A stretch of 64,000 nt of DNA from Bacillus sp. FJAT-14578 (GCF_000504165.1 NZ_AYSE01000005.1:124001-188000), one strand, 5' to 3'; shown: positions 41,402 through 51,700, numbered from the stretch's first letter. Notes: generated from the sequence alone by a model not told the origin. A program made the numbers and translations.

Positions 41402-42402
41402 TGGTTGAAAGCTTGCTTCAATCGTCGCCAGGATGGATGAATTTTCTTATTTTCTTTGGGCTTGCCGCTTCTTTATTGATGTCGGTATTGGGTTTCGTTA
41501 CATATGGCATTTTGGCGGAGCGGAAAGTCATGGGGTTCATGCAAGGACGTATCGGCCCCAATCAAGTGGGAGGGAAATGGGGGCTGCTGCAAACGGTGGC
41601 CGACGTATTAAAGCTTTTGCTTAAAGAAGATACCATTCCAAAGCTGGCTGATCGTCCGCTGTTTATTATTGCCCCGGTGATTGCTTTTGCCCCGGCCTTT
41701 ATGGTGTTGGCCGTTATTCCATTTACGGAACATGTGCAGTTTGCAGATATTGGAGTCGGACTGCTTTATTATATCGCCATCTCTGGATTATCAACCGTCG
41801 GTGTTGTAACGGGATCTTGGGCCTCCAATAACAAGTACGCGCTGCTTGGCGGCATGCGGGCCGCTGCTCAAATGATCTCATATGAAATCCCGCTTGTCAT
41901 GTCGGTTCTTGGCGTCATTTTATTAACGGGAAGTTTGAATTTAAATGAAATTGTGGCAGCACAAGAAAAGGTATGGTTCATTTTCGTGCAGCCCATTGCG
42001 TTCCTTGTGTTTTTAATTGCCTCTGTAGCGGAGCTCAACCGAACACCTTTTGACTTGCCTGAAGCCGAATCGGAACTTGTGGCAGGGTTTCATGTGGAGT
42101 ATTCGGGATTTCGCTGGGCGTTTTTCATGTTGTCTGAGTATGTGTACTTCTTCGCGATGGCGGCCCTTACAACCGTTTTGTTTTTAGGGGGATGGCATCC
42201 CGTCGCATTTTTAGATTTTATCCCGGGTGCCATTTGGTTTGCTTTAAAGTTCAGTTTCATTGTCTTTTTGCTTATTTGGTTTCGGATTACATTTCCGCGT
42301 TTGCGTGCAGACCAGCTGATGGAATTTGGGTGGAAGGTGTTATTGCCGATTGCGTTGGCTAATATTTTCATAACGGCTGTCGTCAAAGAGCTATTCTTTT
42401 AA
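41401..42402 (+). CDS. nuoH: NADH-quinone oxidoreductase subunit H
   Basis: The 333-aa membrane subunit links the peripheral arm to the proton-pumping arm and forms part of the quinone chamber. It has eight or so helices, with GRIGPNQVGGKWGLLQ, ISYEIPLVMSV and NRTPFDLPEAESELVAGFHVEYS. ATG 41401 shares its A with the nuoD stop. Confidence 0.97.
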   Translation: MVESLLQSSPGWMNFLIFFGLAASLLMSVLGFVTYGILAERKVMGFMQGRIGPNQVGGKWGLLQTVADVLKLLLKEDTIPKLADRPLFIIAPVIAFAPAFMVLAVIPFTEHVQFADIGVGLLYYIAISGLSTVGVVTGSWASNNKYALLGGMRAAAQMISYEIPLVMSVLGVILLTGSLNLNEIVAAQEKVWFIFVQPIAFLVFLIASVAELNRTPFDLPEAESELVAGFHVEYSGFRWAFFMLSEYVYFFAMAALTTVLFLGGWHPVAFLDFIPGAIWFALKFSFIVFLLIWFRITFPRLRADQLMEFGWKVLLPIALANIFITAVVKELFF

Positions 42403-42407
42403 AAGGG

Positions 42408-42836
42408 GTGGGGAGATTGTTTGGCTTAGCAAAGGGATTAGCTTATACGTTAAAGAATTTAACGAAGAAAAAAGTGACATATGATTATCCGAACGAGCCT
42501 ATTCCGCTGCCAGATCGTTTTAGAGGCATTCAAAAATTTTATCCGGAAAAATGCATTGTATGCAATCAGTGTGCCAATATTTGTCCAACCGACTGCATTC
42601 AACTGACGGGGAAAAAACATCCGGATCCGACAAAAAAGGGAAAAATCATTGATACGTACGATATCAATTTTGAAATTTGCATTTTATGTGACTTATGTAC
42701 GGAAGTTTGTCCGACTGAAGCGATTGTCATGACGAATAACTTTGAACTCGCGGAATACAGCCGCGATGATTTATTTAAGAACCTGGAGTGGTTGGACGAA
42801 AATGATCAAAATGTGAGAAAGGAGAACAAGGCATGA
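42408..42836 (+). CDS. nuoI: NADH-quinone oxidoreductase subunit I
   Basis: The 142-aa ferredoxin-like subunit has two [4Fe-4S] motifs, CIVCNQCANICPTDC and CILCDLCTEVCPTEA, which carry electrons to NuoB. The start is uncertain: GTG 42408 directly abuts AAAAGGGG, while TTG 42417 would have better spacing. Overlaps nuoJ by four bases. Confidence 0.95.
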   Translation: MGRLFGLAKGLAYTLKNLTKKKVTYDYPNEPIPLPDRFRGIQKFYPEKCIVCNQCANICPTDCIQLTGKKHPDPTKKGKIIDTYDINFEICILCDLCTEVCPTEAIVMTNNFELAEYSRDDLFKNLEWLDENDQNVRKENKA

Positions 42837-43351
42837 TATGGTCAGGAGAGTTTTTTGCCTTTATCGGTCTCGCATTGGTGGCCATTATCGGAGCGATGTT
42901 GATGATTCAATTGACGAAAGTCGTTCATATGGTAGTGGCCCTTGTCTTTACATTCGTCAGTATTGCGGGGTTATTTGTATTGTTGTCAGCTGAATTTGTC
43001 GCTGCTGTACAAGTCTTGATTTACTCCGGAGCCATCACCATCATTATGTTATTTGGCATCATGCTGACGAGGCATGATGACGAAGAAGCGGACCAGGTCA
43101 GCTGGCGGCGGAAAGCTTTGATTCTAGTTGGACTTTTTAGCTTTGGGTTCATTATGTTTTTAGGCATTCAAGATTTATCATTTGGAGAACAGGCAACGAC
43201 GCTTCATGAAGAAAATACAAAACAAATTGGTTTGGAATTATATTCAAAATACATCATTCCGTTTGAATTGACATCGGTTGTCCTGCTTGTTGCGTTAATC
43301 GGCGCCATTATTTTGGCGAAAAAGGAAGAGAAGGAGGGGGAGGAAACATGA
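42833..43351 (+). CDS. nuoJ: NADH-quinone oxidoreductase subunit J
   Basis: The 172-aa membrane subunit has five hydrophobic segments and the conserved [17 protein letters not shown] helix. It has four-base ATGA overlaps with both nuoI and nuoK. Confidence 0.95.
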   Translation: MIWSGEFFAFIGLALVAIIGAMLMIQLTKVVHMVVALVFTFVSIAGLFVLLSAEFVAAVQVLIYSGAITIIMLFGIMLTRHDDEEADQVSWRRKALILVGLFSFGFIMFLGIQDLSFGEQATTLHEENTKQIGLELYSKYIIPFELTSVVLLVALIGAIILAKKEEKEGEET

Positions 43352-43662
43352 GCAGTATTCCACTGTCTGCCTATCTCGTTCTAGCTGTCATTCTATTTTG
43401 CATCGGCCTTTACGGGGCGCTCACAAAACGGAATACAGTCATTGTTCTCATTTCCATCGAGCTGATGCTCAATGCGGTTAATTTGAATTTAGTTGCGTTT
43501 AGCAAATACGGAGCCAATCCCAATATTACGGGACAAATTTTTTCATTGTTTACAATCACCATCGCAGCAGCCGAAGCGGCTGTTGGTTTGGCCATATTGA
43601 TGGCACTTTATCGTCGTAAAAAGACGATTAATATTGATGAAATGGATTCAATGAAGCACTGA
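43348..43662 (+). CDS. nuoK: NADH-quinone oxidoreductase subunit K
   Basis: The 104-aa, three-helix subunit carries conserved membrane glutamates ([17 protein letters not shown] and [14 protein letters not shown]) of the proton path. Its stop codon runs directly into an R1 repeat that separates it from nuoL. Confidence 0.96.
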   Translation: MSSIPLSAYLVLAVILFCIGLYGALTKRNTVIVLISIELMLNAVNLNLVAFSKYGANPNITGQIFSLFTITIAAAEAAVGLAILMALYRRKKTINIDEMDSMKH

Positions 43663-43784
43663 GAAAAGCGCAAGGCGCCCGCTTATCGGCGACAAGCATA
43701 AGACGAGCCGGCAGGAAGGTTGCTTTTTAACCTTTTGACGGATTGGCTTATGACCTCGAGCCGATGGCGCCTGGAGCTAGACAG
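43661..43784 (+). repeat. Dispersed repeat R1, copy 3, inside the nuo operon
   Basis: Starts GAGAAAAGCGCAAGGCGCCC and ends GGCGCCTGGAGCTAGACAG, sharing both ends with copies 1 and 2. The middle differs (GGCTTATGACCTCGAGCCGA and an AAGGTTGCTTTTTAACCTT hairpin). It is the only large gap in the nuo operon. Confidence 0.8.
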
Positions 43785-43879
43785 TATTCCGGCTGCGAAA
43801 AAGTTATGATTTCTTATCTTTAAAAAAACGATGCTTTTTGAAGGCAGAAAGCATCGGAGAAAAGGGGATTGGGAATACG

Positions 43880-45748
43880 ATGATGGAGAATGCTTGGCTT
43901 ATACCGGTTTTTCCGCTTATCTCGTTTTTGTTCCTTCTTCTCATCGGTCAGCGTCTGAAGGAAAATAGTGCTTACATCGGGATGATTTTAACATTTTTTT
44001 CCTTCATTTTCTCTGTTGCAGTATTAATGGATCGATTACAGGGGCCGACTTATAAGGCAGAAGGTACGTGGTTACAGATTGGAGATGCCTCCATCAAAAT
44101 GGGGATTGAAGTCAATCCGTTGAACGCATTGATGTTGGTCATTGTCTCCCTTGTCAGTTTCTTGGTACATGTTTATTCGAAAGGGTATATGCATGGAGAT
44201 GAACGTTTCTCCGTCTTCTATGCCTATCTTGGTTTATTTACGTTTGCGATGCTGGGACTGGTCCTTTCTCCTAATTTGCTTCAGTTATATGTATTCTGGG
44301 AGCTCGTAGGTGTTGGGTCGTTTCTGTTGATTGGTTTTTATTTTTACAAAGAGGAAGCGCGTGCAGCCGCCAAAAAGGCTTTCATCATGACACGTATTGG
44401 AGATGTAGGTCTTTTCATCGGTATGATTCTATTATTCTGGCAAACTGGCAGTTTTGAATATGAGGTTATTTTTACGGCTGTTCAAAACGGTGAGCTTTCT
44501 GTCACGATGATTACACTCACAAGCCTATTGATCTTTATCGGGGCTGTCGGAAAATCGGGTCAGCTTCCCCTCCACACATGGCTGCCGGATGCGATGGAAG
44601 GTCCTACACCCGTGTCGGCCTTGATTCATGCGGCAACGATGGTGGCGGCCGGGGTCTACTTAGTGGCGACGATGTTTCCACTGTTTTCGGCAAGTGAAGC
44701 GGCCATGACCGTCGTGGCGACTATCGGAGCCATTACAGCCATTTTCGCCGCTTCCATTGGCCTTGTCCAAAGGGATATTAAACGAATTTTGGCTTATTCA
44801 ACCGTCAGCCAGCTCGGGTATATGATGCTGGCGCTGGGGTCAGCCGGATATGTAGCTGGTGTCTTCCATTTAATGACTCACGCCTTTTTTAAGGCATTAT
44901 TGTTTCTGGCCGCGGGAAGTGTGATCCATGCAGTACATACTCAAAACATCGAAGAAATGGGCGGCTTATGGAAAAAAACTCGCCTGACCGGAATCCTCTT
45001 TCTCATCGGCACCTTGGCAATCAGTGGTGTCCCATTATTTTCAGGGTTCTTTAGTAAAGAAGAAATATTGATTTCTGCTTGGGTTCACGGGAATTATATC
45101 TTGTTTATCCTTGCTGTCATCGCGGCTTTATTTACGGCCTTTTACATGTTCCGCTTATTTTTCATGGTATTTGGCGGTGACTTCCGGGGAGAGGAAAAGC
45201 CTATTCATGAATCACCATCCGTTATGACATTCCCGATGATGGTATTAGCCGTGTTGGCCATATGTTCCGGTTATGTTCAAACACCATGGTTTGGGGCTTT
45301 TCTCGGGGATTGGCTGACAGAAAATCGTCCTGAACTGGGACATGGTCATATGGAAGGGCCGTTATGGATTATGGTGTTGACGACGGTCGTTTCTTTCATC
45401 GGTATTTTTATCGCGTATAAGATGTATAGTCAAAAATCGTGGTCAAGAGATTGGTTGAGCGGTGCTTTGCCGATGACTTATGCGTTCTTGTATCGTAAGT
45501 ATTATGTAGACGAAATTTATCAAGGAACAATTGTAAATGTGGTAAAGGTCATAAGCCTTTTATGTAAATACGTTGAGGAATTTTTGGTTAAAGGGTTGGT
45601 CGCTTTCGTCGTTTCGGTTATTCAATCGATTAGAAAAATCGGGTCCTCGCTTCATAACGGTCAGATCCAACGTTATGGAACGGTTGCTTTTCTTGGATTG
45701 GCTGTGCTGATCCTTATACTTGCGGTGTCAGGGGGGTATTTAGGTTGA
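43880..45748 (+). CDS. nuoL: NADH-quinone oxidoreductase subunit L
   Basis: The 622-aa antiporter-like proton-pumping subunit. It has the core LVGVGSFLLIGFYFYKEEA, GKSGQLPLHTWLPDAMEGPT and LIHAATMVAAGVYL, and a C-terminal lateral helix region. ATG 43880 (MMENAWLIPVFPL) matches homolog N-termini; the TTG at 43838 would add residues without a proper site. Overlaps nuoM by four bases. Confidence 0.96.
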   Translation: MMENAWLIPVFPLISFLFLLLIGQRLKENSAYIGMILTFFSFIFSVAVLMDRLQGPTYKAEGTWLQIGDASIKMGIEVNPLNALMLVIVSLVSFLVHVYSKGYMHGDERFSVFYAYLGLFTFAMLGLVLSPNLLQLYVFWELVGVGSFLLIGFYFYKEEARAAAKKAFIMTRIGDVGLFIGMILLFWQTGSFEYEVIFTAVQNGELSVTMITLTSLLIFIGAVGKSGQLPLHTWLPDAMEGPTPVSALIHAATMVAAGVYLVATMFPLFSASEAAMTVVATIGAITAIFAASIGLVQRDIKRILAYSTVSQLGYMMLALGSAGYVAGVFHLMTHAFFKALLFLAAGSVIHAVHTQNIEEMGGLWKKTRLTGILFLIGTLAISGVPLFSGFFSKEEILISAWVHGNYILFILAVIAALFTAFYMFRLFFMVFGGDFRGEEKPIHESPSVMTFPMMVLAVLAICSGYVQTPWFGAFLGDWLTENRPELGHGHMEGPLWIMVLTTVVSFIGIFIAYKMYSQKSWSRDWLSGALPMTYAFLYRKYYVDEIYQGTIVNVVKVISLLCKYVEEFLVKGLVAFVVSVIQSIRKIGSSLHNGQIQRYGTVAFLGLAVLILILAVSGGYLG

Positions 45749-47265
45749 ACCATTCCTACTTCTTATCATGGCTTGTTTTCTCCCCGTTTCTAGGAATCAT
45801 CGCCTTATGTTTTATTCCAAGAACAAAGGAATCTTTGATTAAAAGGGTCGGGTTTCTTACAACCCTTGTCCCGCTTTCTCTGGCGGCGTGGTTATATAGT
45901 CAAATTCAATCAGGAAGAGCCTATGAAGAATTTATGCAAGTGCACGATTGGTTTCAATTCGGCTATTTCCCGATGCTTGAAGGGGCATTTGCCGTTCGCT
46001 ATGAATTGGGGTTAAGCGGATTATCGCTGGCGATGATTTTGTTGACAGCGGTTCTTTCGAGTCTTGCTGCGATTGCATCGATGTACATAAAGCATGAATG
46101 GAAGGGTTATTTTATGCTCTTTCTATTGCTGGAAGTAGGAATGCTTGGCGTATTTGCAGCAGAAAACCTCATTTTATTTTTTATCTTTTTTGAAATCACG
46201 CTCATTCCAATGTTCTTCCTTATTGGCAAGTGGGGGTATTTTGAGAGAGAAAAGGCAGCGTATACGTTCCTTTTGTATAACGGTCTTGGATCCGCCGTAT
46301 TATTAATGGTCATTGTGACATTGCTTGCGAGAACCGGAACATCCAATATTGCGATGTTGACGGAGATTTTGACTAAAGGAACAGAGGTACAGACGCTTGC
46401 CCCTATGTCTGAACATGTACGATTCGGACTGCTGTTGGCTCTGCTTGTAGCATTTGGGATTAAGCTTCCCATTTTTCCGCTTCATACATGGATGCTCAAG
46501 GTACATGTTCAAGCACCGCCTTCCATTGTCATGCTTCACTCGGGTGTTTTGCTCAAAATCGGGGCATTTGGTTTCATTCGATTCGGTCTTGGGCTATTTC
46601 CCCAGGAATTTCGAGAGATTGCCAACCTTGTTGTCATACTAGGAATCATCAACTTGTTGTACGGGGCTTTCTTGGCCTTTATACAAACCGATTTCAAAAA
46701 GGTATTAGCCTATTCAAGCGTCTCTCATATGGGCATTGTGCTGATAGGATTGGGTTCCTTAAATGAAGCAGGTATGCAAGGAGCCATTTTCCAAGTGGTA
46801 TCGCATGGCTTTATTTCAGCGTTATTGTTTTTCCTTGTAGGTGTTTTTTATGAGCGTGTCCCTACATCCATCATCTCACGTCTTGGCGGTCTTGCGAAAA
46901 CGATGCCGGCAGCTTCGGGTTTTTTGCTGGCTGGTGCAATGGCTTCTCTTGGTTTGCCTGGTATGTCCGGTTTTATTAGTGAATTTATGGCTTTTCTAGG
47001 GTTATTCAAAGTGATGCCTGTCCTGGCTGCTGTGGGAACTCTCGGTATTATTATGACAGCGGTCTATCTATTAAGAGCCGTTTTGAATATGACCTTCGGA
47101 AAAAGCAATCAATCATATGAAGGGGTGACGGATCTCAAGGGAATTGAAGTGCTGCCGGTGGCCATTTTGCTGGGATTCATCATTTTAATTGGAGTCTATC
47201 CGACAATCTTAACGGAATTGATTCAAACATCCATTCAATCCATTGATCTAGGAATCGGGGGGTGA
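45745..47265 (+). CDS. nuoM: NADH-quinone oxidoreductase subunit M
   Basis: The 506-aa antiporter-like subunit has the conserved glutamate region FFEITLIPMFFLIGKWG, the lysine helix KLPIFPLHTWMLKVHVQAP and YSSVSHMGIVLIGLG. TTG 45745 overlaps the nuoL stop. Confidence 0.96.
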   Translation: MNHSYFLSWLVFSPFLGIIALCFIPRTKESLIKRVGFLTTLVPLSLAAWLYSQIQSGRAYEEFMQVHDWFQFGYFPMLEGAFAVRYELGLSGLSLAMILLTAVLSSLAAIASMYIKHEWKGYFMLFLLLEVGMLGVFAAENLILFFIFFEITLIPMFFLIGKWGYFEREKAAYTFLLYNGLGSAVLLMVIVTLLARTGTSNIAMLTEILTKGTEVQTLAPMSEHVRFGLLLALLVAFGIKLPIFPLHTWMLKVHVQAPPSIVMLHSGVLLKIGAFGFIRFGLGLFPQEFREIANLVVILGIINLLYGAFLAFIQTDFKKVLAYSSVSHMGIVLIGLGSLNEAGMQGAIFQVVSHGFISALLFFLVGVFYERVPTSIISRLGGLAKTMPAASGFLLAGAMASLGLPGMSGFISEFMAFLGLFKVMPVLAAVGTLGIIMTAVYLLRAVLNMTFGKSNQSYEGVTDLKGIEVLPVAILLGFIILIGVYPTILTELIQTSIQSIDLGIGG

Positions 47266-47270
47266 ACAGC

Positions 47271-48779
47271 GTGGATATCGAAACATTATTAAGCTATGAA
47301 TGGAAAATGATGACACCGGAATTCATTATTTTGGGTATGGCCACCCTGTTGTCCCTCTTGGATCTTTTTGCCGGGAAAAGGCTTCATCATAAAGTGCTCG
47401 GTTATATGGGGATAGCGGGAATCCTGGCAGCGGCTTTGGCGCTGATCGCTTTATTGGGGGCTCCGTCCACCCACATTTTAGATGATACGTTCCGCTTGGA
47501 TGCGTTTGCTAAAATGTTCAAGCTTTTATTGTTAGCGGGAGCTGCCCTTGTCATGTTCTTGGCGATTGAATACAGGCCGAAAAAGGAACTTTCATACAGA
47601 GGCGAATTTTACTATTTATTTTTAACGGCCTTGCTCGGGGCGATGATGATGACATCGAGCGGTGATTTGATTACATTATTCATTGGCTTGGAACTGCTCT
47701 CGCTTTCGTCCTATATTTTGGCGGGTATTCAAAAAGACAATCAAAAATCAAATGAATCCGCCATGAAATATGTCATCAATGGCGGGATTTCCACCGCATT
47801 CATTCTGTTTGGAATGAGCTATGTTTACGGCTTAACGGGCTCAACGCGCTTGTTGGAAATCGCCGTCCGTTTGAGCCAAATGACGAATGCCCAGTATGAG
47901 TTTCTGTTAGCTGTTGCGTTTTTGATGATATTTGTCGGGCTTTCTTTTAAACTGGCGTCCGCTCCTTTCCATATGTGGGCTCCGGATGTGTACGAAGGGG
48001 CGCCTATACCGGTTACAGCTTTCTTGAGTGTCATCTCGAAGACCGCAGGATTTGTAATTTTATTCCGTATTTTTATCACTGTTTTTGCCAATGTGCCTGC
48101 AAATGGAGGGGCGACCTCCCTGTTGGTTGCCCTGCAAGATTATGTGGCCTTATTAGCTGCGGTGACGATGATTATAGGAAATACTGTCGCATTGAAACAA
48201 CAAAATATAAAACGTTTATTCGCTTATTCGAGCATTGCGCATGCGGGTTACATACTCGTTGCGTTTACTGCCCTGTCTCCGTTTGTTCTAGACGCCATGT
48301 GGTTTTATTTAACGGCCTATTTGCTGATGAATATAGGAGCGTTCATCGTCATTCAACTTGTGACCACCCATAGCCAATCTGAAGAGATTGGCAGCTTTAC
48401 AGGGTTATATCGCCGCTCACCTGTTTTAGCCATTGTCATGGGAATCTTTCTATTATCTTTGGCCGGTATTCCGGGAACAGCCGGTTTTATCGGTAAAATC
48501 AATATCTTTATGGGAGCCCTCGTCACAGAGCCCGCTCATTATGTATTAGCGGGAATCATGATTGCCACAACGATTGTTTCGTATTATTATTACTTCGGTC
48601 TTTTCGTTCAAATGTTCTTTCGCCCTGCCGGTGAAATGAGCGGTATCGGCCTTTCACGCGTCTTAATGATCCCTCTTACCATTTGTGTGGCTGGGACAAT
48701 TTTACTGGGGTTTTTCCCGAATATTGCTTATGAATTTTTCTTTGAGCATTTAGGAACGTTAGAAGACTTTTTCTCCTAG
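47271..48779 (+). CDS. nuoN: NADH-quinone oxidoreductase subunit N
   Basis: The 502-aa antiporter-like subunit ends the complex I operon. It has LFIGLELLSLSSYILAG, KLASAPFHMWAPDVYEGAP and AYSSIAHAGYILVAF. GTG 47271 is preferred because GGGGGGTG lies six bases upstream; the GTG at 47262 overlaps the nuoM stop. No nuoE, nuoF or nuoG exists in the operon, so the NADH-oxidising module is absent here. Confidence 0.96.
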   Translation: MDIETLLSYEWKMMTPEFIILGMATLLSLLDLFAGKRLHHKVLGYMGIAGILAAALALIALLGAPSTHILDDTFRLDAFAKMFKLLLLAGAALVMFLAIEYRPKKELSYRGEFYYLFLTALLGAMMMTSSGDLITLFIGLELLSLSSYILAGIQKDNQKSNESAMKYVINGGISTAFILFGMSYVYGLTGSTRLLEIAVRLSQMTNAQYEFLLAVAFLMIFVGLSFKLASAPFHMWAPDVYEGAPIPVTAFLSVISKTAGFVILFRIFITVFANVPANGGATSLLVALQDYVALLAAVTMIIGNTVALKQQNIKRLFAYSSIAHAGYILVAFTALSPFVLDAMWFYLTAYLLMNIGAFIVIQLVTTHSQSEEIGSFTGLYRRSPVLAIVMGIFLLSLAGIPGTAGFIGKINIFMGALVTEPAHYVLAGIMIATTIVSYYYYFGLFVQMFFRPAGEMSGIGLSRVLMIPLTICVAGTILLGFFPNIAYEFFFEHLGTLEDFFS

Positions 48780-48820
48780 AGGTTGTTTGGAAAGGGGGAG
48801 AACTCCTTTCCAAATAACCT
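48780..48820 (+). terminator. nuo operon terminator
   Basis: AGGTTGTTTGGAAAGG (48780-48795) pairs with CCTTTCCAAATAACCT (48805-48820), one G-U pair; little T-run. Confidence 0.7.
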
Positions 48821-48824
48821 TCCG

Positions 48825-48880
48825 AAAGACCCCGTCGTGACAATCCAGTAACATGGAGGATTTCATGAGGGGGTCTTTCA
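48825..48880. repeat. R3 repeat, copy C
   Basis: AAAGACCCCGTC...GAGGATTTCATGAGGGGGTCTTT is the same layout as R3 copies at 5.35 and 58.5 kb (GACCCGTCA, ATCC..GGATT, TGACGGGTC). It is followed by AGGATGAT near 48900, matching the downstream unit less well. Confidence 0.6.
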
Positions 48881-49060
48881 ATGAATGATTCATTCTTGTA
48901 GGATGATCAGGATTCATAGGAAAGACCTAGCAGCCTATTCATAAAGGATGCAGCGAGAGATGTTTGCTTATATTAAACTCTTCATGCGGATTCATATATA
49001 ATATGTATGGAAGTGTTCTATCAATAAGATGTTTGGCTGCATAAAAGGAAGTGGGTTCAT

Positions 49061-49297
49061 ATGTCAGTTGGTGTAGGGCAGCAGGCGATTATGACGCTTT
49101 GCTCCCATTTGTTTTTTATTACGGTCACGTGGTGGGCCTTGCAAGGGTTTCAGCTGGAAAAGCTTATGAAACCGAAAAAAGTCGTTCAGGGTCGGCTTTT
49201 AATGATTTTGTTGACGGTTGCCATCGGATCTGCGGTTAGTAATTTTTTCCTTGATTATTTATTTTGGTCCCAGCGGATTCCATCTCTTTTTTACTAA
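49061..49297 (+). CDS. ywzB: DUF1146 membrane protein (YwzB-like)
   Basis: A 78-aa protein with two membrane helices (SHLFFITVTWWALQGF and LLMILLTVAIGSAVSNFFLDYL) and the WWALQGFQLEKL motif of the YwzB family. Function unknown. It precedes ywmB-murAA as in B. subtilis. Followed by two strong hairpins. Confidence 0.88.
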   Translation: MSVGVGQQAIMTLCSHLFFITVTWWALQGFQLEKLMKPKKVVQGRLLMILLTVAIGSAVSNFFLDYLFWSQRIPSLFY

Positions 49298-49300
49298 TTT

Positions 49301-49380
49301 ATGGCTGCCACGAGCCTTTACAAGGCTCGTGGCAGCCATAAATAAGGGAACATGGACATGGACCATGTTCCCTTATTTAT
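49301..49380. terminator. Two adjacent perfect 18-bp hairpins after ywzB
   Basis: ATGGCTGCCACGAGCCTT (49301-49318) pairs with 49322-49339. The second, ATAAATAAGGGAACATGG (49338-49355), pairs with 49363-49380. They overlap by two bases. Together they should stop transcription in either direction. Confidence 0.75.
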
Positions 49381-49463
49381 ATATGTCATATTATGACGGG
49401 TTTTTTTATGTATGCCTCCCTTATTTACGGAAAAAATGATGAATAAGGAGAGGAAGTGGCGGA

Positions 49464-50207
49464 ATGAATAAACAAATTAGTGTCTTTTTATCTATTCTCT
49501 TTATAACTTTCTTCATTTATCATGGGAGTTATGCGAAGACGGAGACAAACAAAGAACCGGCGCTGGTGCAAATCATGAAGGTATTGGAACAGCAGCCTTT
49601 AGAAATAAACGAATGGTCTTTGTATGCCCGTGAGGCCCTTACACCCATGAAAAATCAAAAAGAGTTCGATATGAAATTTTTAGAGTTGAAAGAGACATTT
49701 CAAGGTTTCAAATGGGAGTTAAAAAGGGAAAGTGAAACATGGAGAGCGGTCGGAACACTTACATCTCAAGATATTTCCATGGAAGAAACCATTCAATTGG
49801 TTTGGACCCCTGAAAAAGAAAGAAATTATACGTATCTTTTATATAGTGCCAAAGGGGAACAATGGGAAAGCAACCAGAAGTACACAGATATGTATGGCAA
49901 CCGTTATCACAAACTTTTCACATCCAATCCCACAATTTTCTCTTGTGTGAAGGGACAGTTCAATGATAAGATTGATAGTGGTTTGTCACTAGAAGCCAGA
50001 CAACTTTTAAATGAATTTCGGGCTGAACCGAGGGAGTCTCTGGTGGAAGAGTCATTTGTCTCTATGTCAGCATATACTGAAATGTGGGAAGAAGCTCTTC
50101 CAACCGAACAACATAGAATGAATCTGCAAATAGGAATGAGAAAGATGGGAATGGGCGGTGAGACGACCTTTGTCGTTGGCACACCTATTATCACGTCTGA
50201 ATATTAA
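49464..50207 (+). CDS. ywmB: YwmB family protein (TATA-box-binding-like fold)
   Basis: A 247-aa secreted or membrane-anchored protein with an N-terminal signal segment ([19 protein letters not shown]). It matches the YwmB family, whose structure has a TBP-like fold and which has no known function. It is found next to murAA in bacilli. The ORF ends 31 bases before murAA, and the two are probably co-transcribed. ATG 49464 follows GAGGAAGTGGCGG. Confidence 0.85.
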   Translation: MNKQISVFLSILFITFFIYHGSYAKTETNKEPALVQIMKVLEQQPLEINEWSLYAREALTPMKNQKEFDMKFLELKETFQGFKWELKRESETWRAVGTLTSQDISMEETIQLVWTPEKERNYTYLLYSAKGEQWESNQKYTDMYGNRYHKLFTSNPTIFSCVKGQFNDKIDSGLSLEARQLLNEFRAEPRESLVEESFVSMSAYTEMWEEALPTEQHRMNLQIGMRKMGMGGETTFVVGTPIITSEY

Positions 50208-50238
50208 TATAGAGAAAATGGACGCGGAGGGGAATACC

Positions 50239-51546
50239 TTGGAAAAAATCATCGTCCGCGGCGGACAAAGGCTGAACGGTACTGTTAAAGTAGAAGGTGC
50301 AAAAAACGCTGTTTTGCCTATTATCGCTGCAACCTTATTAGCTAGTGAAGGAAAAGTGGTTCTAAATGATGTACCTGCTCTCTCCGATGTATTTACGATT
50401 GGCGAGGTACTACGTTACCTTAACGCGGAGGTCAGTTTTGAGCAAAATCGTGTTATTGTAGATGCATCTCGAGAGTTAAAAACAGATGCACCTTTTGAAT
50501 ATGTTCGAAAAATGCGCGCATCTGTACTCGTTATGGGTTCATTGCTAGCCCGCACAGGGAAGGCTCGTGTAGCGTTGCCTGGAGGTTGTGCCATTGGGTC
50601 GCGACCAATCGACCAGCATTTAAAAGGCTTTGAAGCAATGGGTGTAAAAGTAAAGGTAGGAAACGGCTTTATTGATGCAGAAGTAGATGGAAAGCTTCGC
50701 GGAGCGAAAATCTATCTTGATTTCCCGAGTGTGGGAGCAACTGAAAACATCATGATGGCTGCAACTCTTGCAGAAGGCACAACCATTATTGAAAATGTTG
50801 CAAAAGAGCCGGAAATCGTGGATTTAGCGAATTTCTTGAATGCGATGGGTGCAAAAGTACGCGGAGCTGGTACAGGTACGATTCGTATAGAAGGTGTTTC
50901 TAAATTATACGGCGCTATCCATCATATTATTCCTGATCGTATTGAAGCGGGAACATTCATGGTAGCAGCTGCCATTACAGGCGGTAACGTATTGGTTAGG
51001 GGCGCAGTGGCAGAACACTTAAGTTCACTTGTTGCCAAAATGGAAGAGATGGGTGTCACGATTATTGAAGAGGAAGACGGATTACGCGTAATCGGACCTG
51101 AATCTTTAAAGGCAGTGGACATTAAAACAATGCCTCATCCTGGTTTTCCGACAGACATGCAATCTCAGATGATGTCGTTATTACTGGCGGCGAAAGGCAC
51201 GAGTATGATTACAGAAACAGTCTTTGAAAATCGTTTCATGCATGTAGAAGAATTTCGTCGTATGAATGCAGATATTAAGATTGAAGGACGTTCTGTTATT
51301 ATTAATGGTCCAAGTAAACTTCAAGGGGCGGAAGTCGCGGCAACGGATTTGCGCGCAGCCGCCGCATTGACTTTAGCAGGACTTGTCGCAGATGGTTATA
51401 CTCGCGTAACCGAATTAAAGCATTTAGACCGCGGATATGTTGATTTCCACCAAAAACTGGCCGCGCTAGGCGCTGACATCGAGCGCGTGAACGATGGAGC
51501 AGGACAATTGGAAGACATTCAACAAGTATCGGACATGAACGTTTAA
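50239..51546 (+). CDS. murAA: UDP-N-acetylglucosamine 1-carboxyvinyltransferase, main paralog
   Basis: The 435-aa MurA has Lys22-Asn23 (GAKNAV) and the active-site Cys117 in [14 protein letters not shown]. The beginning [10 protein letters not shown] and its place between ywmB and spoIID identify the MurAA paralog, the essential one in B. subtilis. TTG 50239 is six bases after CGGAGGGG. The longer frame from 50158 overlaps ywmB and is not used. Confidence 0.97.
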   Translation: MEKIIVRGGQRLNGTVKVEGAKNAVLPIIAATLLASEGKVVLNDVPALSDVFTIGEVLRYLNAEVSFEQNRVIVDASRELKTDAPFEYVRKMRASVLVMGSLLARTGKARVALPGGCAIGSRPIDQHLKGFEAMGVKVKVGNGFIDAEVDGKLRGAKIYLDFPSVGATENIMMAATLAEGTTIIENVAKEPEIVDLANFLNAMGAKVRGAGTGTIRIEGVSKLYGAIHHIIPDRIEAGTFMVAAAITGGNVLVRGAVAEHLSSLVAKMEEMGVTIIEEEDGLRVIGPESLKAVDIKTMPHPGFPTDMQSQMMSLLLAAKGTSMITETVFENRFMHVEEFRRMNADIKIEGRSVIINGPSKLQGAEVAATDLRAAAALTLAGLVADGYTRVTELKHLDRGYVDFHQKLAALGADIERVNDGAGQLEDIQQVSDMNV

Positions 51547-51548
51547 AC

Positions 51549-51578
51549 AAAAAGGAGCCAATCGGCTCCTTTTTTATT
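51549..51578 (+). terminator. murAA terminator
   Basis: AAAAAGGAGCC (51549-51559) pairs with GGCTCCTTTTT (51564-51574), then TATTT. Confidence 0.92.
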
Positions 51579-51700
51579 TGCCTCTTTTCAGGGATTATGT
51601 TGGAAAAGAGTTTTTTAATGTCGCTAATGGTTTTTAATTTTTCACGGAATGGGACGCTCCACTCCCCATATATTTATTCTGTTTACATAAAGTCCCATTT

